Shown here in pieces: positions 57,089 through 64,000 of a stretch of DNA of 64,000 nt. The position numbers and the translations under genes are program-made. The DNA comes from Woeseia sp. (GTDB taxonomy: Bacteria; Pseudomonadota; Gammaproteobacteria; Steroidobacterales; Woeseiaceae). A model generated the notes under the pieces. That model had not been told where the DNA came from, ran no database searches, and saw only the letters and a list, made by a program, of their open reading frames with translations. Location: positions 2,773,305-2,837,304 of the forward strand of contig JAJFKW010000001.1 in assembly GCA_021773015.1 (NCBI GenBank), written 5' to 3'. Every line of letters begins with the position of its first letter. Position 1 is the first letter of the stretch.

Positions 57089-57917
57089 CTTCGGGGTTAT
57101 TGCGCATGTTGAAACGATACTCAAACTCACCCAGATACTTCGGCATGTGCTTGCGAGATACATGGACATGAGTGCCTCGGATACTGTTTTTCAGGCGACC
57201 CCAATACCCTTCGATTGTGTTGGTGTGAGTATCGCCACGAACCCACTCTTTGGATGCGTGATTTACCCATTCGTGCTTGTAGCCGATCCGGTTCATTCGT
57301 TGGTAGGCGTGTGCCTGATCGGTGCTGACGCGAGTACCATCCTCTACGTTTTCCTTGATGATAGGCATGACCGTCGTGATACGGGCATTCGGGATAACCT
57401 TGGTCATGACGTTACCGCCACGCTGAACCATTCCGAGTACTGCCGTTTTCTTGGAGTTCTTACCGGGCAAACCGCGAACCTTGTCTTTGCCGCCGATGTA
57501 AGTCTCGTCAATTTCAACGTGACCCGACAGGCCATCGTCACCGTCTGTAGCGGCCATGTACTTACGGATTTCGTGCCCCATTCTCCATGCAGTCTTGTAC
57601 GTGACGCCCAACTGCCTTTGCAGTTCCTTAGCAGGGACACCGTGGCGGGAAGTGGTGAACAAATACATCGCGTAGAACCACTTTTGCAGTGGTGTACGGC
57701 TACGTTCAAAGGGCGTTCCGGCCATCGGGTGGATATGGTGGCCGCACCAAGCGCACTGGTAAGCCTTTACCTTCTTGATACGGGAAAACTTGCCGTGCTT
57801 TTCACATTTCGGGCAATCCAGCTCAAAGCCGAAGCGAATACTCATCAAATGATCCAGACAGGAATCGTCGTCTGCAAATCGTTTGAAGAAGTCGGTAACG
57901 GTGAATTGCTTGGCCAT
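57057..57917 (-). CDS. IS1595 family transposase (ISXO2-like)
   Basis: A 286-residue transposase with the family's N-terminal zinc ribbon (Cys35, Cys38, Cys55, Cys58) and the DDE-type core: Asp137 in VEIDETYIGGK, Asp200 in STDQAHAY and the third position around THTNTIEGYWGRLK (Asn233/Glu236/Lys243), followed by EFEYRFNMR. The HTH-like region GVPAKELQRQLGVTYKTAWRM lies between. Length and motif order are complete, so the enzyme may be active. It occupies most of the right part of the element at 56212-57984. Confidence 0.9.
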   Translation of the reverse strand: MAKQFTVTDFFKRFADDDSCLDHLMSIRFGFELDCPKCEKHGKFSRIKKVKAYQCAWCGHHIHPMAGTPFERSRTPLQKWFYAMYLFTTSRHGVPAKELQRQLGVTYKTAWRMGHEIRKYMAATDGDDGLSGHVEIDETYIGGKDKVRGLPGKNSKKTAVLGMVQRGGNVMTKVIPNARITTVMPIIKENVEDGTRVSTDQAHAYQRMNRIGYKHEWVNHASKEWVRGDTHTNTIEGYWGRLKNSIRGTHVHVSRKHMPKYLGEFEYRFNMRNNPEAMFSRLLLSF

Positions 57918-57959
57918 CTAATTTCCTCGTGAGTGAGGCTATATAGTGACAGAAACCAT

Positions 57960-57984
57960 TACATACGTCAAGGGGATAATGTCC
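57960..57984 (-). repeat. Right terminal inverted repeat of the IS1595 element
   Basis: Ends ACATACGTCAAGGGGATAAT then GTCC; inverse of the left end. The transposase promoter should lie just inside it. Confidence 0.8.
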
Positions 57985-57992
57985 AAAATATT
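57985..57992. repeat. Target site duplication, right copy
   Basis: AAAATATT, identical to the octamer at 56204-56211. Confidence 0.85.
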
Positions 57993-58055
57993 TGACACAA
58001 AGTTAACAACACTATACATTGTCTCATGTCAAAAATACTTAACATGGGACTCGAA

Positions 58056-58484
58056 ATGTCATTCAAGGAAAAAAGCACCTGGATCATGGCGCTAATCACG
58101 GCGGCTGCGTATTTAGGCTACGTTAATACAATTCTCGGGCGGGCCAACAACGCGCCACTCACCGAAGTGCCGTACGCAGCGACGCTGTTGTGGACGATCG
58201 GCGTCGTAATTATCGCAACCATCGTTGCCCACATCGCAGTAGGTATCGCCTCGCCTAGGGACGCCGGCAAAGAAGATCAACGCGATAGGGAGATTGAGCG
58301 GTACGGGGAGTACATGGGGCACTGGTTCGTCGTATCCGGCGCGATGGCCGCACTCATCATGTCGATGTTAGAGATGAGTCATTTCTGGATCGCGAACGTA
58401 ATCTACTTTGCGTTCGTCTTGGCAACCCTACTGGGATCTGCTGCGAAAATATTCGCCTACCGCCGAGGTTTCCAGTTGTGGTGA
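58056..58484 (+). CDS. Four-helix inner membrane protein, regulator-coupled
   Basis: ATG 58056 (MSFKEKST) gives 142 residues; ATG at 58026 is also in frame. Four hydrophobic segments, an N-terminal SFKEKSTWIMALITAAAYLGY and a central charged loop (SPRDAGKEDQRDREIERYGEY). This is a common small membrane protein that occurs together with a short XRE-type regulator, and here the next gene overlaps its stop. Function is unknown; the pair may form an autoregulated membrane-sensing unit. Confidence 0.65.
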   Translation: MSFKEKSTWIMALITAAAYLGYVNTILGRANNAPLTEVPYAATLLWTIGVVIIATIVAHIAVGIASPRDAGKEDQRDREIERYGEYMGHWFVVSGAMAALIMSMLEMSHFWIANVIYFAFVLATLLGSAAKIFAYRRGFQLW

Positions 58485-58702
58485 AGCCAACACGCGTTAC
58501 CAACGAAATTCGCGCACTTCGATTCGCGAACGGGGAGATGACTCAAGCGGCACTGGCAGATCGCATTGGCGTTACCCGACAAACCGTCATCGCAATAGAG
58601 CAGGGCCGTTACTCGCCATCTCTCGAATTGGCCTTTCAGATTGCGCAAGTGTTTGACGTGCCTTTAGACGACGTCTTCCAATACCCGGTGACCGAGCAGT
58701 AA
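58478..58702 (+). CDS. Short XRE-family transcriptional regulator (YozG/Cro-CI type)
   Basis: A GTG-start gene overlapping the membrane protein gene by seven bases. The 74-residue product is a single helix-turn-helix: EIRALRFANGEMTQAALADR, then VTRQTVIAIEQGRYSPSLEL and FQIAQVFDVPLDDVFQY. No sensor domain. Such minimal regulators usually autoregulate together with the membrane partner. Not a toxin-antitoxin pair by any visible motif. Confidence 0.85.
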   Translation: MVKPTRVTNEIRALRFANGEMTQAALADRIGVTRQTVIAIEQGRYSPSLELAFQIAQVFDVPLDDVFQYPVTEQ

Positions 58703-58731
58703 TTTCGCCACCGAATAGATAGAGAAATAGA

Positions 58732-59352
58732 ATGGATCATTCAAGCAGATTTTGGGACCGGATTGCAGAGCGCTATGCGAAGCGTCCTGTCGCAGACGAA
58801 GCGACGTACGCCAAAAAATTACAGATAACGCGCAGTTATCTTCAACCAGAAATGGAAGTGTTAGAACTGGGATGCGGCACGGGTTCGACCGCCATTGCGC
58901 ATGCACCGCATGTGAAACATATTCACGCGATCGACCTATCATCGAAAATGATCGGCATCGCGCAACGCAAGGCAAACGCAGAAAATGTTGGGAATATCAC
59001 ATTTGCCCAATCAAGCATAAAAGCGCTGGACATGCCCGATCAGTCGTTGGATGTCGTTTTAGCGCTCAGTGTTCTGCATTTAATTGAAAACAAAGAAGAG
59101 GTCATTCTGAATATTCAGAACCTGCTCAAACCGGGTGGCATTTTTGTCAGCAGTACTGCATGCATTGCCGATTCGATGAGGTTTTTCAAATACGTAGCGC
59201 CGATAGGAAATTTTCTACGATTGATACCATTGGTCAAAGTATTTTCTGCACAAGAGCTTGTACAGAGCCTGACCTGTGCCGAGTTCGAGATCGACCATCA
59301 ATGGTGTCCTGGTAAGGGCAATGCGGTGTTCATTGTCGCGAAGAAAACATGA
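58732..59352 (+). CDS. Class I SAM-dependent methyltransferase
   Basis: A 206-residue methyltransferase with motif I VLELGCGTGSTAIAHA (residues about 43-58), motif II IHAIDLSSKMIGIAQRK with acidic Asp, motif post-II ITFAQSSIKALDMPDQSLDV, and the LLKPGGIFVSST strand. The C-terminal part is UbiE/small-molecule-like. Substrate not known. It follows the regulator gene by about 30 bases. Confidence 0.85.
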   Translation: MDHSSRFWDRIAERYAKRPVADEATYAKKLQITRSYLQPEMEVLELGCGTGSTAIAHAPHVKHIHAIDLSSKMIGIAQRKANAENVGNITFAQSSIKALDMPDQSLDVVLALSVLHLIENKEEVILNIQNLLKPGGIFVSSTACIADSMRFFKYVAPIGNFLRLIPLVKVFSAQELVQSLTCAEFEIDHQWCPGKGNAVFIVAKKT

Positions 59353-59542
59353 AACCGTAAGACAGCGACGGTCGGCTCTGTTTTTGGCCGCCGCTCATCT
59401 TCCGCAATTCTATGCATCCAAACTGGACATCCTATGCATCCCTTCCTACAGCGAACATAATCAAGTTCGCGACGGTGCGCAGTCGCAGGTCGTCGTTCGT
59501 ATTCTGATTCGTATTGAAAATCGACATTGAAGGAAATCCAAA

Positions 59543-60547
59543 ATGATAAGAACTCTTATTTTTTCCGTTCTTGTGTTAGGTGCTGTTGGGTTTTTGCACA
59601 GTCAAGAGCCGCAGGCCGACCTGACGGACTACCCTGCAGTGGCCGACGCAATTAACGAGACCATGCGAGCCCATCACTACAACCCTGCGGAATTAGATAG
59701 TGTTGACTACGGAAGAATCGAAGCTGCAGTGTCGACGTTGGCGAAATCTGTCACATCGGACGACGAATTCGTAACGGGTTTCAATAATACATGGAAAGAA
59801 GGGCCCTTCTCGCACGTGAAGCTTCAGCGAGCAAAGCAATCGGCCGACGAAATGGCGGCCTATCTCGATTCGTTGCGCATAGGTGGCGGGGGAGCGGTAC
59901 TAACGTGGGCGGGTGGCACCGCTATTCTGACCGTGAATACAATGATGGGGGCTGACACTATTGAAGAGATCGATGCCGCCTATGTTGCAATAACTGACAG
60001 AGCTGCTGATACGCTCATAATTGATTTGCGAGAAAACGGTGGTGGCACGTTTGCTGTGCGACCGCTGGTCGAACATTTGCTCAGCGATACCGTAGATGCT
60101 GGCAGTTTTGTTTCGCAGCGTTGGAATGCGGCGCATTCCCGACCTCCAGACCGTACCGAATTAGAAGCCGTTGCACCCTGGCAGGGTTGGTCTATCCGAT
60201 CGTTTTGGTCCAATGTTCAAGATGCAGAAATTACCCGCATAAGCTTCGAGCCGGCAGAACCAGTCTACTCGGGGCCCGTTTACGTCCTAACCAGCAAACG
60301 CACGGCGAGCGCGGCCGAACTAACGGTCGATGCCCTAAAGGGCTCTGGTCGAGCCATTGTCATCGGTGAACAAACCGCCGGCAAGATGCTTTCGGAGAAG
60401 ATATATGATGTTCTTGGCGGCTTTCACCTTAGCTTACCCATCGCGGACTATTTTTCGGCTCACATTGGCCGAATCGAAGGTGTCGGCATAGCGCCAAACA
60501 TCGCGACCGACGCCGCGGATGCACTGAGCACTGCGCTTGGGCAATAG
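59543..60547 (+). CDS. Exported S41 family peptidase
   Basis: A 334-residue protein with an N-terminal signal or anchor (cleavage near LHS-QE). The S41 (C-terminal processing peptidase/tricorn-like) core is present: DTLIIDLRENGGGTFAVRPL, then YVLTSKRTASAAELTVDALK with the catalytic Ser, and GEQTAGKMLSEKI with Lys. There is no PDZ domain, as in IRBP-like short members. It would act in the periplasm. It stands alone. Confidence 0.8.
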   Translation: MIRTLIFSVLVLGAVGFLHSQEPQADLTDYPAVADAINETMRAHHYNPAELDSVDYGRIEAAVSTLAKSVTSDDEFVTGFNNTWKEGPFSHVKLQRAKQSADEMAAYLDSLRIGGGGAVLTWAGGTAILTVNTMMGADTIEEIDAAYVAITDRAADTLIIDLRENGGGTFAVRPLVEHLLSDTVDAGSFVSQRWNAAHSRPPDRTELEAVAPWQGWSIRSFWSNVQDAEITRISFEPAEPVYSGPVYVLTSKRTASAAELTVDALKGSGRAIVIGEQTAGKMLSEKIYDVLGGFHLSLPIADYFSAHIGRIEGVGIAPNIATDAADALSTALGQ

Positions 60548-60564
60548 CTATCATCGTTGAAGAC

Positions 60565-61110
60565 TCATTCCCAAAAACCGAAGGAAAAGTTAATTCCAAG
60601 CATATCAATGCCGGGGTTCGCCGAGTCGAGTCCGCCATTTGAAGTATGTTGAAGCCGCAGAGCAATCGAGCCGTTGTCGCTAATACCAAAAGTCTTGCCG
60701 ATTGAAATCGAAGATGTAAAGTGGAAGTTTCCGCCTAGATCGCGTCCGTTGAAAATCGACCCGCTAAAAAGCGTTGGGCTGAAACCAAGATCGACAAAGA
60801 CATCTCTACGCCACAAAGGTACCCGCCATACCGGTCCAACAGAAACAAATGCTTCGCTGTCATCCGACGTCGACAGTGATCCAATCGATATCTCGATGTG
60901 TCGGGCATGTAGAAATTTCGGCGAATCCACTTCAAACGCAATTGCGAGTTGGTTGGTACTATCAAATTTCTCACCTGCAGTACCGATTCGGATGCTGGGC
61001 AGCCGGCTTCCTGTATCGCCGGCATACGCGCTACCTGTTTGTAAGAATACCGCCGATGTAAAAAGCCAAAAGGTGGCGCACTTTCTAATCCATAATTTCT
61101 GTCGCTTCAT
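60565..61110 (-). CDS. pagL: Lipid A 3-O-deacylase (PagL-like)
   Basis: A 181-residue outer membrane beta-barrel with a signal peptide (cleavage near AYA-GD) and alternate strands ending in Phe/Trp. The PagL active region is RLQHTSNGGLDSANPGIDML: His155 and Ser157 of the HxSN motif, but the third residue, Glu in Pseudomonas PagL, is Asp169 here. The enzyme removes the 3-O acyl chain from lipid A. It ends 17 bases from the convergent S41 peptidase gene. Confidence 0.75.
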   Translation of the reverse strand: MKRQKLWIRKCATFWLFTSAVFLQTGSAYAGDTGSRLPSIRIGTAGEKFDSTNQLAIAFEVDSPKFLHARHIEISIGSLSTSDDSEAFVSVGPVWRVPLWRRDVFVDLGFSPTLFSGSIFNGRDLGGNFHFTSSISIGKTFGISDNGSIALRLQHTSNGGLDSANPGIDMLGINFSFGFWE

Positions 61111-61198
61111 TATTGTTCCCCAAGTTTCGACGCATCGGCGTCAACGTGGGTACAATATTGATCGTCATGAAATTTGAGAAAAGTCAGTAACCGTTAGC

Positions 61199-61552
61199 TC
61201 AATCTATTCGCGATCGAATGTAACGCAACATAATGGCGGCATTGTTGTGTACTTCATCCCTCGCCGCATAAATGAGCGTAATGCGGTTACTCCTATTCTC
61301 TCTTACTCGCCGCAGCATCTCCGACTCGCATTCGTCGAGTTCGCACAAATAGCGCGACACAAATTGCTCCCAACGGCCGATATCATGGTCGAACCACGTT
61401 CGAAGTTCGTTGGACGGCGCGTAGTCTTTCCACCACTCATCGATACGAGCGTCGAATTTCTTGATTCCGCGGGGCCACAGCCGATCAACAAGGATACGAT
61501 AGCCGTCATCGGTGGTTGCTTGGTCATAAACGCGTTTGATAGAGATCATCAT
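61199..61552 (-). CDS. DUF488 family protein
   Basis: A 117-residue protein with the DUF488 pattern: a strand SIKRVYD at the start, the hallmark VDRLWPRGIKK, EWWKDYAPSNELRTWFDHD, and a strand ITLIYAARDEVHNNA. Such proteins often bear a YeaO-type name and have no known activity. It is alone on the minus strand. Confidence 0.8.
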   Translation of the reverse strand: MMISIKRVYDQATTDDGYRILVDRLWPRGIKKFDARIDEWWKDYAPSNELRTWFDHDIGRWEQFVSRYLCELDECESEMLRRVRENRSNRITLIYAARDEVHNNAAIMLRYIRSRID

Positions 61553-61745
61553 TGGGTGTTCTCAGCGACCGCTTTCCATACGGGTCGGTGTTTCAGGATT
61601 ATGCTCAAAATGGCCAAATTGCTGCCTTCGCGCCAGTTAGTAACGGTTAGATACTGATCTTGCGAACTGCCAGCGACTAATCTCCTGCTTGAAATTCGGT
61701 CGTAGAACAATTCGGCTGAACCTATCCACCCAACAGGAGAAAGAA

Positions 61746-62204
61746 ATGAAAATCCGCTTTATGACGTTTGTTTTCGGAGCACTGGCGATCGCCAGTTCGC
61801 TGTCAGCCCCCGCTTCCGCCGCAACTGGCGAAGCTTCTTTGTATGACCGCCTCGGTGGCTACGACGCGGTATCCGCCGTTGTTGACGACTTCGCAGCAAA
61901 GCTCTTCGATGACCCAGTGGTTGGAGCGCGCTTTTTCGGTATGGGCGAGGACTCGCGAGAGGGGTTTCGCCAGAAAAACAAAAATCTGGTATGTGCTGCG
62001 ACCGGTGGACCGTGCAAGATCATTAGCCGATCCGCGACACAGACTCACACTGGGCTCGGTATCAAGGCCAGTGAGTTCAGTATCGTTGCTCAGCACCTAG
62101 TGGACACTCTGAACAAATTCAAGGTTCCACAGAAAGAGCATGACGAGTTAATGGCAATCATTGGAAGCTTGCGGCCCGACATAGTGGAAGTCGAGGACGA
62201 GTAG
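61746..62204 (+). CDS. Exported group 1 truncated hemoglobin
   Basis: ATG 61746 follows AGGAGAAAGAA; the upstream frame lacks a good site. The 152-residue protein has a signal peptide (cleavage near ASA-AT), then a group 1 truncated hemoglobin: SLYDRLGGYDAVSAVVDDFA, the CD/E region FFGMGEDSREGFRQKNKNLV, and the proximal His in TQTHTGLGI. The form with CxxxGxPC (CAATGGPC) and a signal peptide is a known periplasmic group. It binds O2 or NO. Confidence 0.85.
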   Translation: MKIRFMTFVFGALAIASSLSAPASAATGEASLYDRLGGYDAVSAVVDDFAAKLFDDPVVGARFFGMGEDSREGFRQKNKNLVCAATGGPCKIISRSATQTHTGLGIKASEFSIVAQHLVDTLNKFKVPQKEHDELMAIIGSLRPDIVEVEDE

Positions 62205-62363
62205 GGGCTTGGACGAGAACCCAGTAGCGGGAAAGTTCAATGGCATCACGTTGTCGATTAGCGACGTGCGGCGGCTCCGGCAAAGATATGTCGGAGCTGC
62301 TCGCGCCTAAGATAGGCAGGCCGATTGGAACTTATTGCTACTTAATCATCAGAAGACAAACCG

Positions 62364-62882
62364 ATGTCAGGTAGGAAAAGCAATTTCGCGTCGTTCGCGG
62401 CCAACATAGGTGTACTCCTAGGTCTCGGTTTGTTGGCATACGAAATGCGCCACAATTCGGACTTGGTGAGAGCGCAGATTTCGATGGAACGTGCGGTTGC
62501 CAACATGCAGATCATGGCCGACATTGCGAACGGCGGAGCGTTGGTTCCAATCGATGCCAAGTTGCGAGATCAAGTTACAGGTTTCCCGCAGGCGCTTGGT
62601 TGGTCGTCCAAATTGACAACGGAGGAGAGACGACGCTATCAATTTTGGATGTACGTTCGGCTCGTCGAGTTGAACAACGATTGGTTTCAGTGCGCAGCCG
62701 GATTAATGTCAGATCAAACATGCCAGAAAGAAGTGCGTGAAAGTATGCGCTTCAGCCTGCATAGATTCTACGAAACCGGCATTGCGTTTACGCGATCGGA
62801 CGCAGAATTTGTCTCGGTGATGCAAGAGCTCGCGCAGCTCGAAAATCTCCCCGCCATCAATGATGATGGATCATGGCAATGA
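62364..62882 (+). CDS. Single-helix membrane protein of unknown function
   Basis: A 172-residue protein with one N-terminal membrane helix (about 10-26, FAANIGVLLGLGLLAYEM), followed by a helical cytosolic or periplasmic domain (SMERAVANMQIMADIANGGA, RRRYQFWMYVRLVELNNDWF). Cys pair in QCAAGLMSDQTC. Similar proteins with the GLLLAYELRQN start are frequent in marine gammaproteobacteria, without assigned role. Alone on the plus strand. Confidence 0.6.
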   Translation: MSGRKSNFASFAANIGVLLGLGLLAYEMRHNSDLVRAQISMERAVANMQIMADIANGGALVPIDAKLRDQVTGFPQALGWSSKLTTEERRRYQFWMYVRLVELNNDWFQCAAGLMSDQTCQKEVRESMRFSLHRFYETGIAFTRSDAEFVSVMQELAQLENLPAINDDGSWQ

Positions 62883-63080
62883 GACCGGCAGTCGTTCATA
62901 CGGCGACGGTTAGCGGGGCTCGGGCAGAGGTGGCAGATCGCTACGTTTTTTGGGGGTGCATTACGCTAATGTGCGCAGGTTTTGTTCTTCCGGGTCTTGG
63001 TCAAATTGGTGCTACCCTGTTGCTGGTGCGAGGTTAGAGACGACATCGCAAGAATATGTAGCGACTATTGCTCTCATTTC

Positions 63081-63515
63081 CTAGCCGATCCAGCCTCTGC
63101 GCTGTACATACTTCGAATACCAAATCAGAAATGCCGAGACTAACAACGGCATCAGAATGTACATCAAGATTTCAAATGCCCCGAAGTCACTTCTGTCGCC
63201 TGCCACCCCAAGCGTATGAACCATGGTCACCGCTGCGCCGACTAACGAGGCGATAAACAGGTAACTGGCAAGCGACCTTTTCATCAATAGCAGCAGGCAT
63301 CCGACTGCGCCACCAAACACAGCGACGGCAAAACCAGCAGTAGCCCACACAGGCCGCCCGGCGACGATGGCGCGCGCAAGCTCCGGATACTCGGCAAGGG
63401 AGTCTGCGCTCATCTGCATGAAGTAGTTCATGACACCGCCAACGTTCCACAATAGTGCAACGACGCCGATCGCCCAAAAGCTCCAGTGAATGCCGCCAGT
63501 TGTTCTATCGTTCAT
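63081..63515 (-). CDS. Four-helix membrane protein adjacent to SRPBCC gene
   Basis: A 144-residue protein with four hydrophobic segments. The N-terminus GGIHWSFWAIGVVALLWNVG with GGVMNYFMQMSADSL is typical of small membrane proteins found next to AHSA1/SRPBCC genes. No reaction is known. It follows the SRPBCC gene by 16 bases on the same strand, so both are cotranscribed. Confidence 0.65.
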   Translation of the reverse strand: MNDRTTGGIHWSFWAIGVVALLWNVGGVMNYFMQMSADSLAEYPELARAIVAGRPVWATAGFAVAVFGGAVGCLLLLMKRSLASYLFIASLVGAAVTMVHTLGVAGDRSDFGAFEILMYILMPLLVSAFLIWYSKYVQRRGWIG

Positions 63516-63531
63516 AATGCCTCCCAGCGAA

Positions 63532-64000
63532 TTACGCGTCGGTCGCTTGCAGTTCGGCGAATATTTCGTCCATGATTGCGTAACCGCTTTCCCATCCCTT
63601 GCCCATATTTTCTACGGCGCCGGCGAAGCAGGCAATCTCGGTGTCGCTCGCGTTATGCGGCACCCAGGTCAGCCGAACCTTGGTCTTGGAGTCCTCAACT
63701 TCGAACGTCACTGTTGTCAATAGGATCAGTGGCCAGTCTGGCATCTTCGGGTTTGCGACTGTGTTCCACTCGGCATCGGTCGTTGAGTGGTGGTGCCAAA
63801 CGAGGCGCTCCAGCGGTGTAATTTCCTTGAAAACGACTTTGCTTAGCATGGAGTTTTCGCCCCACTTCATTTCGTTGAGCCACACACCATCTGGTTGCAA
63901 ATCAAACTTGTGAATAACGGTTTCCACGCCTGGGCCGTACCATCGCGATAATAGCTCGGGGTCCGTCCACGCACGCCAAACCATTTCACGGGGCGCGTCA
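63532..64000 (-). CDS. SRPBCC/AHSA1 domain protein, 5' end outside window
   Basis: The frame is open to the window edge, so the start lies outside. The visible part has the AHSA1 core: DAPREMVWRAWTDPELLSRWYGP, then LERLVWHHHST, TVTFEVEDSKTKVRLTW and a C-terminal helix with ENMGKGWESGYAIMDEIF. This hydrophobic-cavity fold binds lipids or other small molecules in many proteins; function here unknown. It is upstream of, and coupled with, the membrane protein gene at 63081. Confidence 0.75.
   Translation of the reverse strand, partial: DAPREMVWRAWTDPELLSRWYGPGVETVIHKFDLQPDGVWLNEMKWGENSMLSKVVFKEITPLERLVWHHHSTTDAEWNTVANPKMPDWPLILLTTVTFEVEDSKTKVRLTWVPHNASDTEIACFAGAVENMGKGWESGYAIMDEIFAELQATDA

Larger units (their letters stand above)
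56212..57984. mobile_element. IS1595-family insertion element with passenger genes
   Basis: A complete element of 1773 bases. Both ends start (read inwards) GG, two variable bases, then ATTATCCCCTTG, two variable bases, then GTATGTA. Identical 8-base copies of AAAATATT flank it. It contains the transposase gene (minus strand), a passenger membrane-protein gene (plus strand) and a 51-codon gene overlapping the transposase 3' end. IS1595 elements of several subgroups carry passenger genes. The intact ends and duplication point to a recent, complete insertion just after the last attC-like site. Confidence 0.85.

Noticed and set aside
56212-57984. Composite transposon
   Set aside because: There is one transposase and one pair of ends; it is a single element with passengers.
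58056-58702. Toxin-antitoxin pair
   Set aside because: The overlapping membrane protein and XRE regulator look like a known regulator/membrane protein pair; no toxin motif is seen.
1-64000. CRISPR array or cas genes
   Set aside because: No direct repeats at regular spacing with unique spacers were seen. The TPR-CHAT protein alone is no sign of type III-E CRISPR, as no gRAMP/Cas7-11-like gene is present and the CHAT protein is exported.

Overview
The window looks like chromosomal DNA of a gammaproteobacterium. Pointers are type II secretion pseudopilin, PagL and GlyGly-CTERM-type proteins, sigma-54 activators, and a long run of integron-type gene cassettes. GC content is about 50 percent. A marine or soil lineage near the Xanthomonadales/Woeseiales/Steroidobacterales is plausible, but nothing here fixes the rank. 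No rRNA, tRNA, CRISPR array or replication origin was seen. Site coordinates were read by eye and may be off by a base or two.

Bases 1-27000 are an accessory metabolic and stress region made of short operons, each with its own regulator. They carry small oxidoreductases, hydrolases and exported enzymes: a carboxymuconolactone decarboxylase fragment, a DUF417 membrane protein, an exported cytochrome P460, two SDRs, a carbonic anhydrase, PNPOx-like, nitrilase, thiolase, a lipoamide-dehydrogenase-like flavoprotein, glutaredoxin, DoxX, two glyoxalase/cupin-type genes and two near-identical exported isochorismatase-family hydrolases. Regulators are a TetR protein with two matching operators, a soluble sigma-54 activator, a GcvA-type LysR with repeated palindromic boxes, an AraC protein, and a membrane-tethered sigma-54 activator whose gene overlaps that of a periplasmic binding protein. 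Two almost identical -24/-12 promoters stand before the P460 gene and before the isochorismatase/cupin/hydrolase/glyoxalase operon, so the activators probably serve this same region.

Bases 27000-28013 encode a b-heme membrane protein translationally coupled to a tetraheme cytochrome c. From 28061 to 38810 there is an integron-like array: small promoterless plus-strand genes separated by attC-like sites sharing a right half close to AGCTTAGACGTTAGG. Cargo includes WapI-like, NfeD-like, DUF4259, VOC, TfoX-N, GDPD, HAD, B-box, DUF3592 and cupin proteins. No integrase lies in the window, so it is a CALIN or the distal part of a chromosomal integron. Many right-hand core boxes are degenerate. An orphan antisense gspG-like gene sits inside the array.

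Bases 39241-51958 form a coherent block: an exported PDZ-like/TPR/CHAT caspase-like protein, convergent with an overlapping ECF sigma factor and Ser/Thr kinase pair, then a beta-propeller lipoprotein, a delta-60-repeat protein with a GlyGly-CTERM-like tail, a small beta-rich protein and a secreted protein with an HDWE motif. This resembles a phospho-regulated ECF system controlling an exported protease and surface proteins, and is the best candidate for an undescribed system.

Cassettes resume at about 53100-55732. They are followed by a complete IS1595-family element (56212-57984) with matching inverted ends and an 8-bp target duplication, carrying a passenger membrane-protein gene and a 51-codon gene. 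Bases 58000-64000 hold ordinary small genes: a membrane protein/XRE regulator pair, methyltransferase, S41 peptidase, PagL, DUF488, truncated hemoglobin and an SRPBCC gene cut by the window end.
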